From Actinomycetospora sp. (GTDB lineage: Bacteria > Actinomycetota > Actinomycetes > Mycobacteriales > Pseudonocardiaceae), in NCBI GenBank assembly GCA_029266415.1, contig JAQSWW010000019.1:1-50221 (forward strand): a DNA stretch of 50,221 nucleotides, written 5' to 3'. Positions 1-8,082 of the stretch are shown here, in pieces. A model generated the notes under the pieces. It saw nothing but the letters and a program-made list of their open reading frames with translations, was not told the origin of the DNA and did not search any database. A program made the position numbers and the translations under genes. The first letter of the stretch is position 1. Each line of letters begins with the position of its first letter.

Positions 1-1
1 G

Positions 2-1234
2 CCCCTGGCGCAGCCGGGCACGGGCGACGCGGGCGGCATGAACGTCTACGTCGTCGAGACGGCGCGGCGCATGGCGCAGCGCGGCGTCGAGGTCGAGATC
101 TTCACGCGGGCGACGTCCTCGGATCTGCCGCCCGTGGCCGAGCTCGCGCCCGGCGTGCTCGTCCGTCACGTCACCGCCGGCCCGTACGGCGGGCTGGGCA
201 AGGAGGACCTGCCGAGTCAGCTGTGCGCGTTCACCGCCGGCGTGCTGCGCGACGAGGCCCGCCACGAACCCGGCTGGTACGACGTGGTGCACAGCCACTA
301 CTGGCTCTCGGGACAGGTCGGCTGGCTGGTGCGGGACCGGTGGGGCGTGCCGCTGGTGCACACCGCGCACACCCTGGCCAAGGTCAAGAACGCGTCGCTG
401 GCCGCCGGCGACCGCCCCGAGCCGCTGTCGCGCGTGGTCGGCGAGGAGCAGGTGGTGGCCGAGGCCGACCGCCTCGTCACCTCCACCCGCGCGGAGTCCG
501 ACGACCTCGTCACGGCGTACGGCGCCGATCCCGACCGCATCCGCACCATCGCCCCCGGCGTCGACCTGCGGACCTTCACCCCGGCGCCCGACCGCGACGC
601 GGCTCGCGCGGCCCTGGGCGTCGGGCCCGACGACGTCGCCCTGGCGTTCGTGGGTCGCATCCAGCCGCTCAAGGCCCCTGACGTGCTGCTGCGCGCCGCG
701 GCGGCGATCCTCGCCCGCCGGCCCGGTCTGCGCGGGCGCCTCGTCGTCCTCGTCGTCGGCGGTCCCTCCGGCTCCGGGCTGGCCGAGCCGCAGTCGCTGG
801 TGTCGCTGGCGCGCGAGCTGGGCATCGAGGACGACGTGCGCTTCCTCCCGCCCCGCGCCGGCGACGACCTGGCGCGGGTCTACCGCGCGGCCGACGCCGT
901 CGCGGTCCCCAGCTACTCGGAGTCCTTCGGGCTCGTCGCGCTCGAGGCCCAGGCCTGCGGGACGCCGGTGGTGGCGGCCGCCGTGGGCGGGCTGCCCACC
1001 GCCGTCGCCCACGACCGCTCCGGGCTCCTCGTGGACGGCCACGACCCCGAGCAGTGGGCCGAGGCGCTGCTGCGCGTGGTCGGCGACCCCGCCGAGCGAC
1101 AGCGTCTCGCGGCCGGCGCCGTCGAGCACGCGACGATGTTCTCCTGGGAGCGCACGGCCGACGAGCTGCTCGCGACCTACGCCGAGGCGTCGCGCGCGCA
1201 GGCCCGCGACCGGGCGCGGGGGGTGGCGGTGTGA
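2..1234 (+). CDS. mshA: D-inositol-3-phosphate glycosyltransferase MshA (5' truncated by window edge)
   Basis: GT-B fold, GT4-family glycosyltransferase that transfers GlcNAc from UDP-GlcNAc to 1D-myo-inositol-3-phosphate, the first step of mycothiol synthesis in the cytosol. The open frame runs in from the left edge: the residues before the first visible ATG (position 38) read [17 protein letters not shown], the conserved N-terminal loop of MshA, so ATG 38 is internal and only a few dozen N-terminal codons are missing. Seen: [33 protein letters not shown] (start of the donor-binding domain) and the [19 protein letters not shown] nucleotide-sugar motif with its E-x7-E spacing. The stop overlaps the GTG of the downstream YbjN gene by 4 nt. 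mshA followed by a YbjN gene is also the order in M. tuberculosis (Rv0486-Rv0487). Confidence 0.96.
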   Translation, partial: PLAQPGTGDAGGMNVYVVETARRMAQRGVEVEIFTRATSSDLPPVAELAPGVLVRHVTAGPYGGLGKEDLPSQLCAFTAGVLRDEARHEPGWYDVVHSHYWLSGQVGWLVRDRWGVPLVHTAHTLAKVKNASLAAGDRPEPLSRVVGEEQVVAEADRLVTSTRAESDDLVTAYGADPDRIRTIAPGVDLRTFTPAPDRDAARAALGVGPDDVALAFVGRIQPLKAPDVLLRAAAAILARRPGLRGRLVVLVVGGPSGSGLAEPQSLVSLARELGIEDDVRFLPPRAGDDLARVYRAADAVAVPSYSESFGLVALEAQACGTPVVAAAVGGLPTAVAHDRSGLLVDGHDPEQWAEALLRVVGDPAERQRLAAGAVEHATMFSWERTADELLATYAEASRAQARDRARGVAV

Positions 1235-1737
1235 GCGACCTGGACGACCTCGAGCAGGTCCTGGTCGCCGCGCTCGACGAGCGCGAGCTGCACTACCTGC
1301 GCCGCGGGCCGGGACGGCTGTTCGTCACCCTGCCCGGCACCAAGAAGCTGGCCACGCACTGCTGGCTGGTGCTCACGCCGCACGCTCTGCTGGTGGAGGC
1401 GTTCGTCTGCCGCCACCCCGACGAGAACCTCGAGGAGGTCTACCGCTTCCTCCTGCAGCGCAACGCCCGTCTGTACGGGGTGCACTACACGATCGACCGC
1501 GCGGGCGACATCCACCTCGTGGGCCGGGTGCCGCTGCCGGCGGTGGTCGACGAGGAGATCGACCGCATCCTCGGCCAGGTGCTCGAGGCCGCCGACGGCG
1601 ACTTCAACACCCTGCTCGAGCTTGGGTTCGTCACCTCGATCCGCCGCGAGTGGGCCTGGCGGGAGTCGCGGGGCGAGTCGCTGGCGAACCTGTCGGCGTT
1701 CGCGCACCTGGTGGAGGGCGATCGCACGTCGCGCTGA
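1231..1737 (+). CDS. YbjN domain-containing protein
   Basis: A 168-residue YbjN-family protein. GTG at 1231 overlaps the mshA stop (GTGA), so translation is probably coupled; upstream in-frame starts would lie deep inside mshA. The protein shows the family pattern of an alpha/beta type III secretion chaperone-like fold: [21 protein letters not shown] strand pairs, then [12 protein letters not shown] and [11 protein letters not shown], then a long helix [24 protein letters not shown]. Family members are small cytosolic proteins of poorly defined function; in actinobacteria they sit next to mshA. No catalytic residues are evident. A strong hairpin lies 22 nt after the stop. Confidence 0.9.
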   Translation: MSDLDDLEQVLVAALDERELHYLRRGPGRLFVTLPGTKKLATHCWLVLTPHALLVEAFVCRHPDENLEEVYRFLLQRNARLYGVHYTIDRAGDIHLVGRVPLPAVVDEEIDRILGQVLEAADGDFNTLLELGFVTSIRREWAWRESRGESLANLSAFAHLVEGDRTSR

Positions 1738-1759
1738 GGGGCGAGCGAGGTGTGGGCCG

Positions 1760-1800
1760 CGCCGCCGGCGTGGGACGGGGGGCATCCGACGCCGGCGGCG
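1760..1800 (+). terminator. Hairpin terminator after mshA-ybjN
   Basis: A perfect 12-bp inverted repeat, CGCCGCCGGCGT at 1760-1771 and ACGCCGGCGGCG at 1789-1800, with a 17-nt loop. It begins 22 nt downstream of the ybjN stop. It has no U-tract, which is common for actinobacterial hairpin terminators. Confidence 0.6.
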
Positions 1801-2055
1801 GGCGCTGAGGGGCGCTCACGGACGAGCGGCCAGAGACCGTCATCGCGCACAGACGTAGCGAACGGCCCCAGATTGCTTACTCTCCCACCACGCAAGAGCC
1901 TTAACAAGGGTTCCCTTTACTCCGAAAGAGTGGCCCCCGCGACCCGGACGTCGCTATCGATCACAGACAGATCGTACGGGGCCCCGCAACGCGGTACCGG
2001 CAGGTAGGTTTCTGCCCACCTGACCCGTTCCGTCCGGCTCGACGAGGAGTTCCGC
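1801..2055 (+). promoter_or_regulatory. Upstream region of the acyl-CoA synthetase gene
   Basis: About 255 nt without a gene. The stretch 1860-1935 is clearly less GC-rich than its surroundings and contains TTGCTT and TTAACA elements that could be -35 boxes. TAGGTT at 2005-2010 fits an actinobacterial -10 box, which would give a 5' UTR of about 40 nt. GAGGAG at 2044-2049 is a good ribosome binding site for ATG 2056. No ORF with coding bias was seen here. Confidence 0.4.
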
Positions 2056-3642
2056 ATGATCGTCCGCTCTCCCTACGACGACGTCGACATCCCGGACGTG
2101 GGGCTCCCGGAGTTCCTCTTCGGCGACCTGGGCGACGCCGCGGACCGCGTCGCGATCATCGACGGTCCGTCGGGACGGCAGACGACGTTCGGGGAGCTGG
2201 CCGGGGCCGTCGACCGCTTCGCCGCGGCGCTCGGCGAGCGCGGCCTCGGTCGCGGCGACGTCATCGCCCTGTTCGCGCCGAACAACCCGTACTACCCGGT
2301 GGTCTTCCACGGGGCCCTCGCCGCCGGGCTCGCGGTCACCACCATCAACTCGCTCTACACCCCCGACGAGCTCGCATTCCAGCTGCGCGACTCGGGCGCG
2401 AAGCTGCTCGTGACGGTGTCGCCCTTCCTCGACCGGGCCCGCGCGGCGCTGCGCGAGGAAGGGGTGGTCGTCGCCGAGACGATCCTCCTCGACGACGCTC
2501 GCGACGACGCCAGCACGCCGATGCCGGAGAGCACGCTGGCCGACGCCCTCTCGACCACGGCCGAGCGCCCGCAGGTGACGGTCACGGGCGACGACGTCGC
2601 CGCGCTGCCCTACTCGTCGGGCACCACCGGGCGGGCCAAGGGCGTCGTGCTGACCCACCGCAACCTGGTGGCGAACCTCGTCCAGTTCCAGGCGGTCAAC
2701 GCGAGCACCGGCCCCGACTCGAAGATCCTCGCGGTGCTGCCGTTCTTCCACATCTACGGCATGACCGTGATGATGAACCACGGCATCTACGTGCGGGCGA
2801 CGGTCGTGACGATGCCCAAGTTCGACCTCGCCGACTTCCTCCGGACCATCTCCGAGCACCGGGTCGACCGCGTCTACATCGCCCCGCCCATCGCCGTGGC
2901 GCTGGCCAAGCACCCCATGGTCGACCAGTACGACATCGACTGCGTCGACATCGTCTTCTCCGGTGCCGCCGCCCTCGACGCCGAGCTCGGCCACGCCGTC
3001 GGCAAGCGGCTGAACTGCACCGTGCTGCAGGGCTACGGGATGACCGAGCTGAGCCCGGTCAGCCACGCCATGCCGCAGGACCGTCCCGAGATGGACCTCA
3101 GCTCGATCGGCGTCGCGCTGCCCAACATCGAGTGCAAGCTCGTCGACCCGGAGACGGGCGAGGAGGGCACGCGCGGCGAGCTCTGGGTGCGCGGCCCGAA
3201 CGTCATGCGCGAGTACCTCAACAACCCCGAGGCCACCGCCGCGACGCTGGACGACGACGGCTTCCTGCACACCGGCGACGTCGCCACCGTCACCGACGAC
3301 GGTGTCTTTTACATCGTCGACCGGGTCAAGGAGCTCATCAAGTACAAGGGCTACCAGGTGCCGCCGGCCGAGCTCGAGGCCCTGCTGCTGACGAACGACG
3401 CCATCGCCGACGCCGCCGTCATCGGCGTCAAGGACGCCGAGGGCGAGGAGGTGCCCAAGGCGTTCATCGTGCTCCAGCAGGGCGCCGACCTCTCCGGCGA
3501 CGACGTGATGTCCTTCGTGGCCGAGCGCATCGCGCCGCACAAGAAGGTCCGCGTGGTCGAGTTCATCGACCAGATCCCCAAGTCGGCCTCGGGCAAGATC
3601 CTGCGCAAGGACCTCCGCGCCCGCGAGACCACGACCGCCTGA
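2056..3642 (+). CDS. AMP-binding acyl/4-coumarate-CoA ligase family enzyme
   Basis: A 528-residue adenylate-forming enzyme (ANL superfamily, 4-coumarate-CoA ligase branch) that activates a carboxylic acid with ATP and transfers it to CoA. Visible core motifs: YSSGTTGRAKGVVLTH from about residue 186 (phosphate-binding loop), GYGMTELSP from about 326, HTGD at about 405, YIVDRVKELIKYKGYQVPPAELE (hinge), and PKSASGKILRK with the C-terminal catalytic lysine at about 514. Length and motif order are complete. It has GAGGAG 6 nt before the ATG. The substrate cannot be read from sequence: aryl and medium-chain acyl acids are both possible. It appears monocistronic; the next gene starts 47 nt later with no clear Shine-Dalgarno. 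Confidence 0.93.
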   Translation: MIVRSPYDDVDIPDVGLPEFLFGDLGDAADRVAIIDGPSGRQTTFGELAGAVDRFAAALGERGLGRGDVIALFAPNNPYYPVVFHGALAAGLAVTTINSLYTPDELAFQLRDSGAKLLVTVSPFLDRARAALREEGVVVAETILLDDARDDASTPMPESTLADALSTTAERPQVTVTGDDVAALPYSSGTTGRAKGVVLTHRNLVANLVQFQAVNASTGPDSKILAVLPFFHIYGMTVMMNHGIYVRATVVTMPKFDLADFLRTISEHRVDRVYIAPPIAVALAKHPMVDQYDIDCVDIVFSGAAALDAELGHAVGKRLNCTVLQGYGMTELSPVSHAMPQDRPEMDLSSIGVALPNIECKLVDPETGEEGTRGELWVRGPNVMREYLNNPEATAATLDDDGFLHTGDVATVTDDGVFYIVDRVKELIKYKGYQVPPAELEALLLTNDAIADAAVIGVKDAEGEEVPKAFIVLQQGADLSGDDVMSFVAERIAPHKKVRVVEFIDQIPKSASGKILRKDLRARETTTA

Positions 3643-3688
3643 CCCTCCCGGTCGACGCCACGACGCCTCTGACCTGCACACTCGACGC

Positions 3689-4672
3689 ATGTCGGTGGGG
3701 AGGCGTCGTGGCGCCCAGGTCATCGCGTCGGTCATGGCGTGTCTCGTGCTGGCGGGGTGCGCGAGCGGACCACCACGATCACCGTCCGGTGGCGGGCCGA
3801 CCGGCGACAGGGCGCTCGCCGAACGTCTCGCCGACCAGAGCGTGGACTACCTGGCGGACACGCTGCGTCGTGCCGGCTTCCGGGTGGAGACCCCCACCGT
3901 CGCGGTCAGCAGCGAGAGCGGCGACGAGGACGAGGGCACGGTCGGATCCCGGACCACCCGCAACGTGATCGCCCAGACCGACAGCGGCCGGACCGATGAG
4001 GTGGTCCTGAGCGGAGCGCACCTCGACAGCGTCGCCGAGGGGCCGGGCATCAACGACGACGGCAGTGGTGTCGCCGCCAACCTCGAGATCGCGCTGCGGC
4101 TGGGTGCCGACGCGCCGGTGACGAACGCGGTGCGGTTCGTCTGGTTCGGGGCCGAGGAAGAGGGACTCGTCGGTTCGCAGGAGTACGTGCAGGGCCTGTC
4201 GGACGGCCAGCGGGGGGACATCGCCCTGATGCTGAACTCCGACATGATCGCGTCACCCAACGCCGGGTACTTCGTCTACGACGGCGACGGTTCGGACCCG
4301 GGCAGTACGGAGGAGGCCGCGGCCGGGTCGGGGACGATCGAGCGTCTGCTCGTCGATCGCCTCGCCTCGCTCGGCGTGCCGGCGCAGCCGACCCCCTTCA
4401 ACGGCGACTCCGACTACAGCCCGTTCGTCGACGCCGGGATCCCGACCGGTGGTGTCTTCACCGGCGACGCACCGAGCATGACGCCGGAGCAGGCGTCGCT
4501 CTGGGGTGGTCGGCCGGGCGTCCCCTTCGACGTCTGCTACCACCAGGCGTGCGACACCACGAGCAACATCGACCGTGTCGCCTACGAGCGCATGCTGAAC
4601 GCGCTGGCCTACGGCGTCGGGGCGTTCGCCGCCGACCTCAACGGCCTCCCTCCGCGAGCCGAGCGCAGTTGA
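3689..4672 (+). CDS. M28-family aminopeptidase, predicted lipoprotein
   Basis: A 327-residue secreted zinc exopeptidase of family M28. The N-terminus is a lipoprotein signal: basic start, hydrophobic core, and lipobox LAGC with Cys24. All five expected zinc ligands or catalytic residues can be seen: His111 (GAHLDS), Asp123 (INDDGSG), the Glu pair around 156-158 (GAEEEGLVGS), Asp185 (NSDMI) and His285 (CYHQACD). FNGDSDYSPFVDAGIPTGGVFTGD is a typical substrate-pocket segment. The product is probably anchored outside the membrane and releases amino acids from peptides. No good Shine-Dalgarno precedes ATG 3689, so a leaderless start or a later in-frame GTG is possible. Confidence 0.92.
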   Translation: MSVGRRRGAQVIASVMACLVLAGCASGPPRSPSGGGPTGDRALAERLADQSVDYLADTLRRAGFRVETPTVAVSSESGDEDEGTVGSRTTRNVIAQTDSGRTDEVVLSGAHLDSVAEGPGINDDGSGVAANLEIALRLGADAPVTNAVRFVWFGAEEEGLVGSQEYVQGLSDGQRGDIALMLNSDMIASPNAGYFVYDGDGSDPGSTEEAAAGSGTIERLLVDRLASLGVPAQPTPFNGDSDYSPFVDAGIPTGGVFTGDAPSMTPEQASLWGGRPGVPFDVCYHQACDTTSNIDRVAYERMLNALAYGVGAFAADLNGLPPRAERS

Positions 4673-4754
4673 CAGCCGGGGGCATGATGGCGACGGCCTC
4701 CACCACGGCGGGGTTCGACCCAGCACGAGCCCATCATCGCCGGGGAGACAGCCC

Positions 4755-5088
4755 ATGCGGACCGCGGAGACCACCAGCGCGCACGTCGCCCTCCGGGAAG
4801 CGACCCGTGCGCTCACCGTGCGCAGGGACGACACAGCCCAGGGCGAGCTGACCGTCCGCGGCGCCGACGCTCGCCGCCGATCTGGCCGCGAGCCTCGATG
4901 CCGTGGCCCGCCTCCTGCGCTCGGTCGGCGCCGGCGGACACCTCGGCGCGTCGACCCATCGGCTGCGCACCGTCGCGGAGCACGTGGACATCGGAGCGTT
5001 GATGGCCCGTGAGGCCGGCGGCGACCACGACCACGTCCCGCCGACGACACACCTCGAGCCCGAACGCTGTGCCACCACGGAGGACTGA
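4755..5088 (+). pseudogene. Small hypothetical gene broken by a frameshift
   Basis: ATG 4755 has a good ribosome binding site (GGGGAGA, 4742-4748) and opens a frame with strong GC3 bias: MRTAETTSAHVALREATRAL. Near 4860-4890 the bias jumps to the +1 frame, which is closed upstream by a TGA at 4849-4851 but continues as LAADLAASLDAVARLLRSVG and HRLRTVAEHVDIGALMAREA to a stop at 5086-5088. Joined by one frameshift it would be a roughly 110-residue helical protein. The continuation in the original frame is arginine/proline-rich noise. I do not recognise the family. It is either a real one-base insertion (decayed gene) or a sequence error. Confidence 0.5.
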
Positions 5089-5229
5089 CGGGGAGTCGGC
5101 CGTGGGTTCGTCGTCGCTCGGTCTCGACAGGCCGGCGCGCTCGCGGGACCGTGGTGACGGAGAGCGCCGACCCGGACCCTGTCGTCTGCCGCTCTCCACC
5201 AGGGTGAGAGCCCGGGCCGGCGAGGTCCG

Positions 5230-5559
5230 ATGGCGAACGCCGAGCTGAACCCCAGGGACTGGCGAGACATCCGGGTGCTGCGCGCCCAAGGAGTGCTCGC
5301 CGAGCTGCACACCGTCGACCTGGACGAGGCCGACCGCGGGTTGCGCGCGTACGCGGCGATGACCGGGGTGCCGCTGCACACCGTCGCGCGCCAGGTCGTC
5401 GACCGGGAGCTGACCATCAGCCGTGAGCTGTGCGTTCCGGCCCCGGCGCGCCGACGCCCGGAGCGGCGCCCGGACCGTTCCTCACGGGCCGGAGGCACCG
5501 AGTCGCGACGGGGGCGTCGGACCGGCGTCGACCGGGAGGCGGTGCGGGCGGATCTCTGA
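5230..5559 (+). CDS. ANTAR-domain-only RNA-binding protein
   Basis: A 109-residue protein. Residues about 15-58 (RVLRAQGVLAELHTVDLDEA, then RGLRAYAAMTGVPLHTVARQ) match the ANTAR fold: an A/Q-x-G-x-L start, an intermediate D-x-A segment, and the T-x-x-x-L-x-x-V-A-x-x-V helix. ANTAR proteins bind paired-hairpin leader RNAs and cause transcription antitermination. No GAF or receiver domain is present, so the N-terminus is only about 14 residues. The C-terminal 45 residues are Arg/Pro-rich and probably disordered. It is the first of four ANTAR genes in a row. A long gene-free leader with a strong hairpin follows it. Confidence 0.75.
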   Translation: MANAELNPRDWRDIRVLRAQGVLAELHTVDLDEADRGLRAYAAMTGVPLHTVARQVVDRELTISRELCVPAPARRRPERRPDRSSRAGGTESRRGRRTGVDREAVRADL

Positions 5560-5595
5560 GCGACACGCCGGGCGACCCGCCGGCTGTCAGGAACC

Positions 5596-5624
5596 TTGAC
5601 TCCGCGTGACCGACCGTGGAGCGT
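5596..5624 (+). promoter_or_regulatory. Possible promoter upstream of hairpin leader
   Basis: TTGACT (5596-5601), a 17-nt spacer and GAGCGT (5619-5624). The -35 matches five of six consensus bases; the -10 is weak. Transcription would start near 5632, about 60 nt before the hairpin at 5693. Confidence 0.35.
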
Positions 5625-5692
5625 GGCGGAGCTGGCTCTTCCTTCAGCCCCGACCGTCGCCCCCGCTCCGGTCGGTGCAGGAGCCGAGCAGG

Positions 5693-5737
5693 GACGGCCC
5701 AGACCCCGTTGTCCCCCCGGCGCTGGTCTGGGCCGTC
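5693..5737 (+). terminator. Strong hairpin, terminator or attenuator
   Basis: GACGGCCCAGACC (5693-5705) pairs perfectly with GGTCTGGGCCGTC (5725-5737) around a 19-nt loop, followed by TTCCCC. It lies 134 nt after the ANTAR-only gene and about 370 nt before the next start, so it could end the first transcript or act as an attenuator in the leader of the second. Confidence 0.6.
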
Positions 5738-6103
5738 TTCCCCTGCCCTCGTCACCCGGCGTGAGGGGGTGCCGCGCGCTGCGAACGGCGTAGTGCCGGC
5801 GTCCCGGAACACCGGGTGGCGGACCGCCCGGCGCGCCGGAGCCCCGAGGAATCGACAAGCCCCACGGAGGGGGGAACAGTCCCAGCACGACGCCCTGGTG
5901 GCCGTGCACGCCGTGCACGCCGGAGCGCCGCCGGAGCTGACGAGACCTCGAGGACCTCGCCCGACTCGGAACGGCCCCGGTACGCGGTAGTCCGCCCTGC
6001 CGATCGCACCGTGGCCTCCCCGCTCATGTCGTGGTGCCGGAACGACCTCGGTGCGTGAGCCGTACTCCGGCCTCCGGGCCGTCACGCATCGGTAGGTAGA
6101 CCC

Positions 6104-6817
6104 ATGGGCTCTGTGCCCACCCACGAGCAGCTCGCCGCCGCCGTCCGCACCCTGATCGACACCGTCAGCCCGGCGCCGGACGTGCCCGACCTGCTCCACT
6201 GCCTGGCCGCCGCCCACGTCGAGCTCGTGGACGTCGACACGGCCATCGTCCAGATCGCCGACGAGCGCGGGCGCCTCGACACCGTCGCCACCTGCGTCCG
6301 GCGCGCTGATCGCGGGTACCCGTTCGGCCGAGAGCTGCTCGACGGCCCCGGGGCCGAGAGCTTCCGGGGCAACGTCGTCGTGACCTCCGACGACCTGGAG
6401 CTCGAGAACGGTCGGTGGCCGACGTTCATCCCCAAGGCGCGGGATCTGGGCTTCCGCTCCCTGAGCACGCTCCCGATCACCGCCCGCGGCCGGACCCTGG
6501 GCAGCCTCACCCTGCTCCGGACCGAGCCCGGCGCCCTGCACAGGACTGCCCTCGACACGGCGGCCGCGCTGGTCGCCGTCAGCGCGATGACCCTGCTGCA
6601 GGTCCGCGCCGAGCGCTCGCACGCCCGGGTCCGCGATCAGCTCCAGGCGGCGCTCGACAGCCGCGTGATCATCGAGCAGGCCAAGGGATATCTCGCCCGC
6701 ACCCACGACGAGAGCCCCGACGAGTCCTTCCACCGTCTCCACCGCCACGCCCGCAGCCACCGCCGGCGCGTTGCCGACGTCGCGGCGGACGTCATCGCCC
6801 GACGACTCCGGTTGTGA
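6104..6817 (+). CDS. GAF-ANTAR domain transcription antitermination regulator
   Basis: A 237-residue two-domain protein. Residues about 8-175 form a GAF domain with the actinobacterial pattern (DTAIVQIADERGRLDTVATC, ENGRWPTFIPKARDLGFRSL, LGSLTLLRT). Residues about 180-232 form an ANTAR domain beginning LDSRVIIEQAKGYLA and ending VADVAADVIAR. The GAF domain presumably senses a small ligand or redox signal and the ANTAR domain binds RNA hairpins. It shares the RVIIEQAKGYLA segment with the next gene, indicating duplication. ATG 6104 follows GGTAGGTAG, a modest ribosome binding site. Confidence 0.88.
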   Translation: MGSVPTHEQLAAAVRTLIDTVSPAPDVPDLLHCLAAAHVELVDVDTAIVQIADERGRLDTVATCVRRADRGYPFGRELLDGPGAESFRGNVVVTSDDLELENGRWPTFIPKARDLGFRSLSTLPITARGRTLGSLTLLRTEPGALHRTALDTAAALVAVSAMTLLQVRAERSHARVRDQLQAALDSRVIIEQAKGYLARTHDESPDESFHRLHRHARSHRRRVADVAADVIARRLRL

Positions 6818-6923
6818 CCCGGGGGCGCCCTCGGATGGACGTCGGCGTCCGCTGCGGTCGCTCCTCGGACCCCGCATCGACGGACGAGGCATGGGCGCGG
6901 GCCGCTCGGGGTAGGAGCGATCG

Positions 6924-7637
6924 GTGGACGTGTCGCGGGAGCAGCGCCTGGTGGAGGCCGCGGTGGTGCTGGCCGACACCCTGGGCGAGGAGTTCGACCT
7001 CAGCGAGGTGCTGTACGACCTGACCGCCTCCTGCGTCGAACTGCTCGACGTGGACACCGCAGGGCTCCTGCTCGCCGACGAGGACGGCCGCCTCCACACC
7101 GTCTCCTCGTCCCACGAAGGGACCCGGCTGCTCGAGCTCTTCCAGCTCCAGACCGACGAGGGCCCGTGCGTGGACTGCTACCGCACCGCCGCCCCGGTCT
7201 CCTGTGAGGACGTGGCCGGCGCCGGCGGACGCTGGCCGAGCTTCACCCCCCAGGCCCGCGCCGAGGGGATCCGTTCCGTGCACGCGGTGCCGATGCGGGT
7301 GCGCGACGAGGTGGTCGGCGGCCTCAACCTGTTCCGGTGCCGACCCGGGTCCGTGCCCGCCACCGACCTGGCCGTCGCCCAGTCCTTCGCGACGGCCGCG
7401 ACCATCGGCATCCTGCAGACCCGCGCGAAGCGGTCGAGCGACCTGCTCAACGAGCAGCTCCAGCACGCCTTGAACAGCCGCGTGATCATCGAGCAGGCCA
7501 AGGGCTACCTCGCCGAGCGCCACCAGGAGAGCCTCACCGACGCGTTCGTGCGGCTGCGCAACCACGCCCGCAGCCACAACCAGCGCCTCACCACCGTCGC
7601 GCGCGAGGTCGTGGGAGGAACGCTCGACCTCACCTGA
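6924..7637 (+). CDS. GAF-ANTAR domain transcription antitermination regulator
   Basis: A 237-residue paralogue of the preceding gene. The N-terminal GAF domain shows DVDTAGLLLADEDGRLHTVSSS, then QTDEGPCVDCYRT (a conserved EGPC motif with a possible sensing cysteine) and GRWPSFTPQARAEGIRSVHA. The C-terminal ANTAR domain begins LNSRVIIEQAKGYLAERHQE and ends LTTVAREVVGGTL. GTG 6924 has TAGGAG upstream (6912-6917) at good spacing. It is separated from its upstream paralogue by 106 nt. Confidence 0.88.
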   Translation: MDVSREQRLVEAAVVLADTLGEEFDLSEVLYDLTASCVELLDVDTAGLLLADEDGRLHTVSSSHEGTRLLELFQLQTDEGPCVDCYRTAAPVSCEDVAGAGGRWPSFTPQARAEGIRSVHAVPMRVRDEVVGGLNLFRCRPGSVPATDLAVAQSFATAATIGILQTRAKRSSDLLNEQLQHALNSRVIIEQAKGYLAERHQESLTDAFVRLRNHARSHNQRLTTVAREVVGGTLDLT

Positions 7638-8082
7638 CGCGCTACCGGGCCGGTCGACCGCGACGGGGATCGCCGACCCGGCACCCGGGTGATCGTCGTC
7701 GACCGCCCGTCCGGGCGTCGGGCACACTGGACGGGTCGGTTCAGCAGCGCAGCTGACGGATCGGTTCACCAGCGAAGCTGATCACCAGGGTCCCGCCCGT
7801 CCGCCTGGTCCCCGCGGCGGCGGGCCCGCCACGACACGCACCGACGCGATGTGGCGGTACGGTGGCCCTTCGCGGTCGGAGCCACCGGCTGCGCCACGGA
7901 CGCGACGCGCACGCTCCTGGGCGTGCGTCGCCAGCGGCCCCGAAGCCCCATGTGCGTCCCAGCCCGCGAACGCGCGGTCGACGGCAGAGCGCAGCGCATG
8001 TCGCAGCGGCGCTGTCTCGTGCCCACACCCGTCGAGGTCGCGGCACCGGTCTCCACTCCAGGACACGGAAGCGGGACCCGCT
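7638..8082 (+). other. Gene-free 445-nt region upstream of third GAF-ANTAR gene
   Basis: Open frames on both strands here lack coding bias. It contains a tandem repeat (7736-7781), TACGGT at about 7857-7862 that could be a -10 box, and a GGAAG-type ribosome binding site just before GTG 8083. A long leader is again found in front of an ANTAR gene. Confidence 0.45.
7736..7781 (+). repeat. Two-copy tandem repeat, 21-nt unit at 25-nt period
   Basis: Units at 7736-7756 and 7761-7781 agree at 19 of 21 bases; both begin TCGGTTCA and end AGCTGA. Within each, TCAGC and GCTGA can pair. It could be a two-stem RNA element or a regulator site. Confidence 0.6.

Larger units (their letters stand above)
5560..6103 (+). 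other. 544-nt gene-free leader between two ANTAR genes
   Basis: No open frame here shows the GC3 pattern of its neighbours. It holds a promoter-like pair (5596-5624), a 13-bp perfect hairpin (5693-5737), a smaller 6-bp stem CGACCG/CGGTCG (5651-5674), and further short self-complementary stretches around 5806-5835 (CCCGG-AACA-CCGGG, then GGCGG-A-CCGCC). The density of hairpins suggests a structured 5' leader for the GAF-ANTAR gene at 6104. Confidence 0.5.

Noticed and set aside
1960-1980. ACAGATCGTACGG sequence as a third copy of the ccdA/resB dyad
   Set aside because: It shares only the right half; the left TACGAC arm is missing.
1954-3735. A 593-codon minus-strand open frame
   Set aside because: It is the antisense of the acyl-CoA synthetase, which has all family motifs on the plus strand.
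4734-5918. A 394-codon minus-strand open frame across the region with the frameshifted gene and ANTAR gene
   Set aside because: No ribosome binding site, Arg/Pro/Gly-rich composition, and antisense to better supported genes.
7849-8082. N-terminal extension of the third GAF-ANTAR protein from 7849
   Set aside because: The extra 78 codons lack GC3 bias and domain similarity; GTG 8083 fits family length and has a ribosome binding site.
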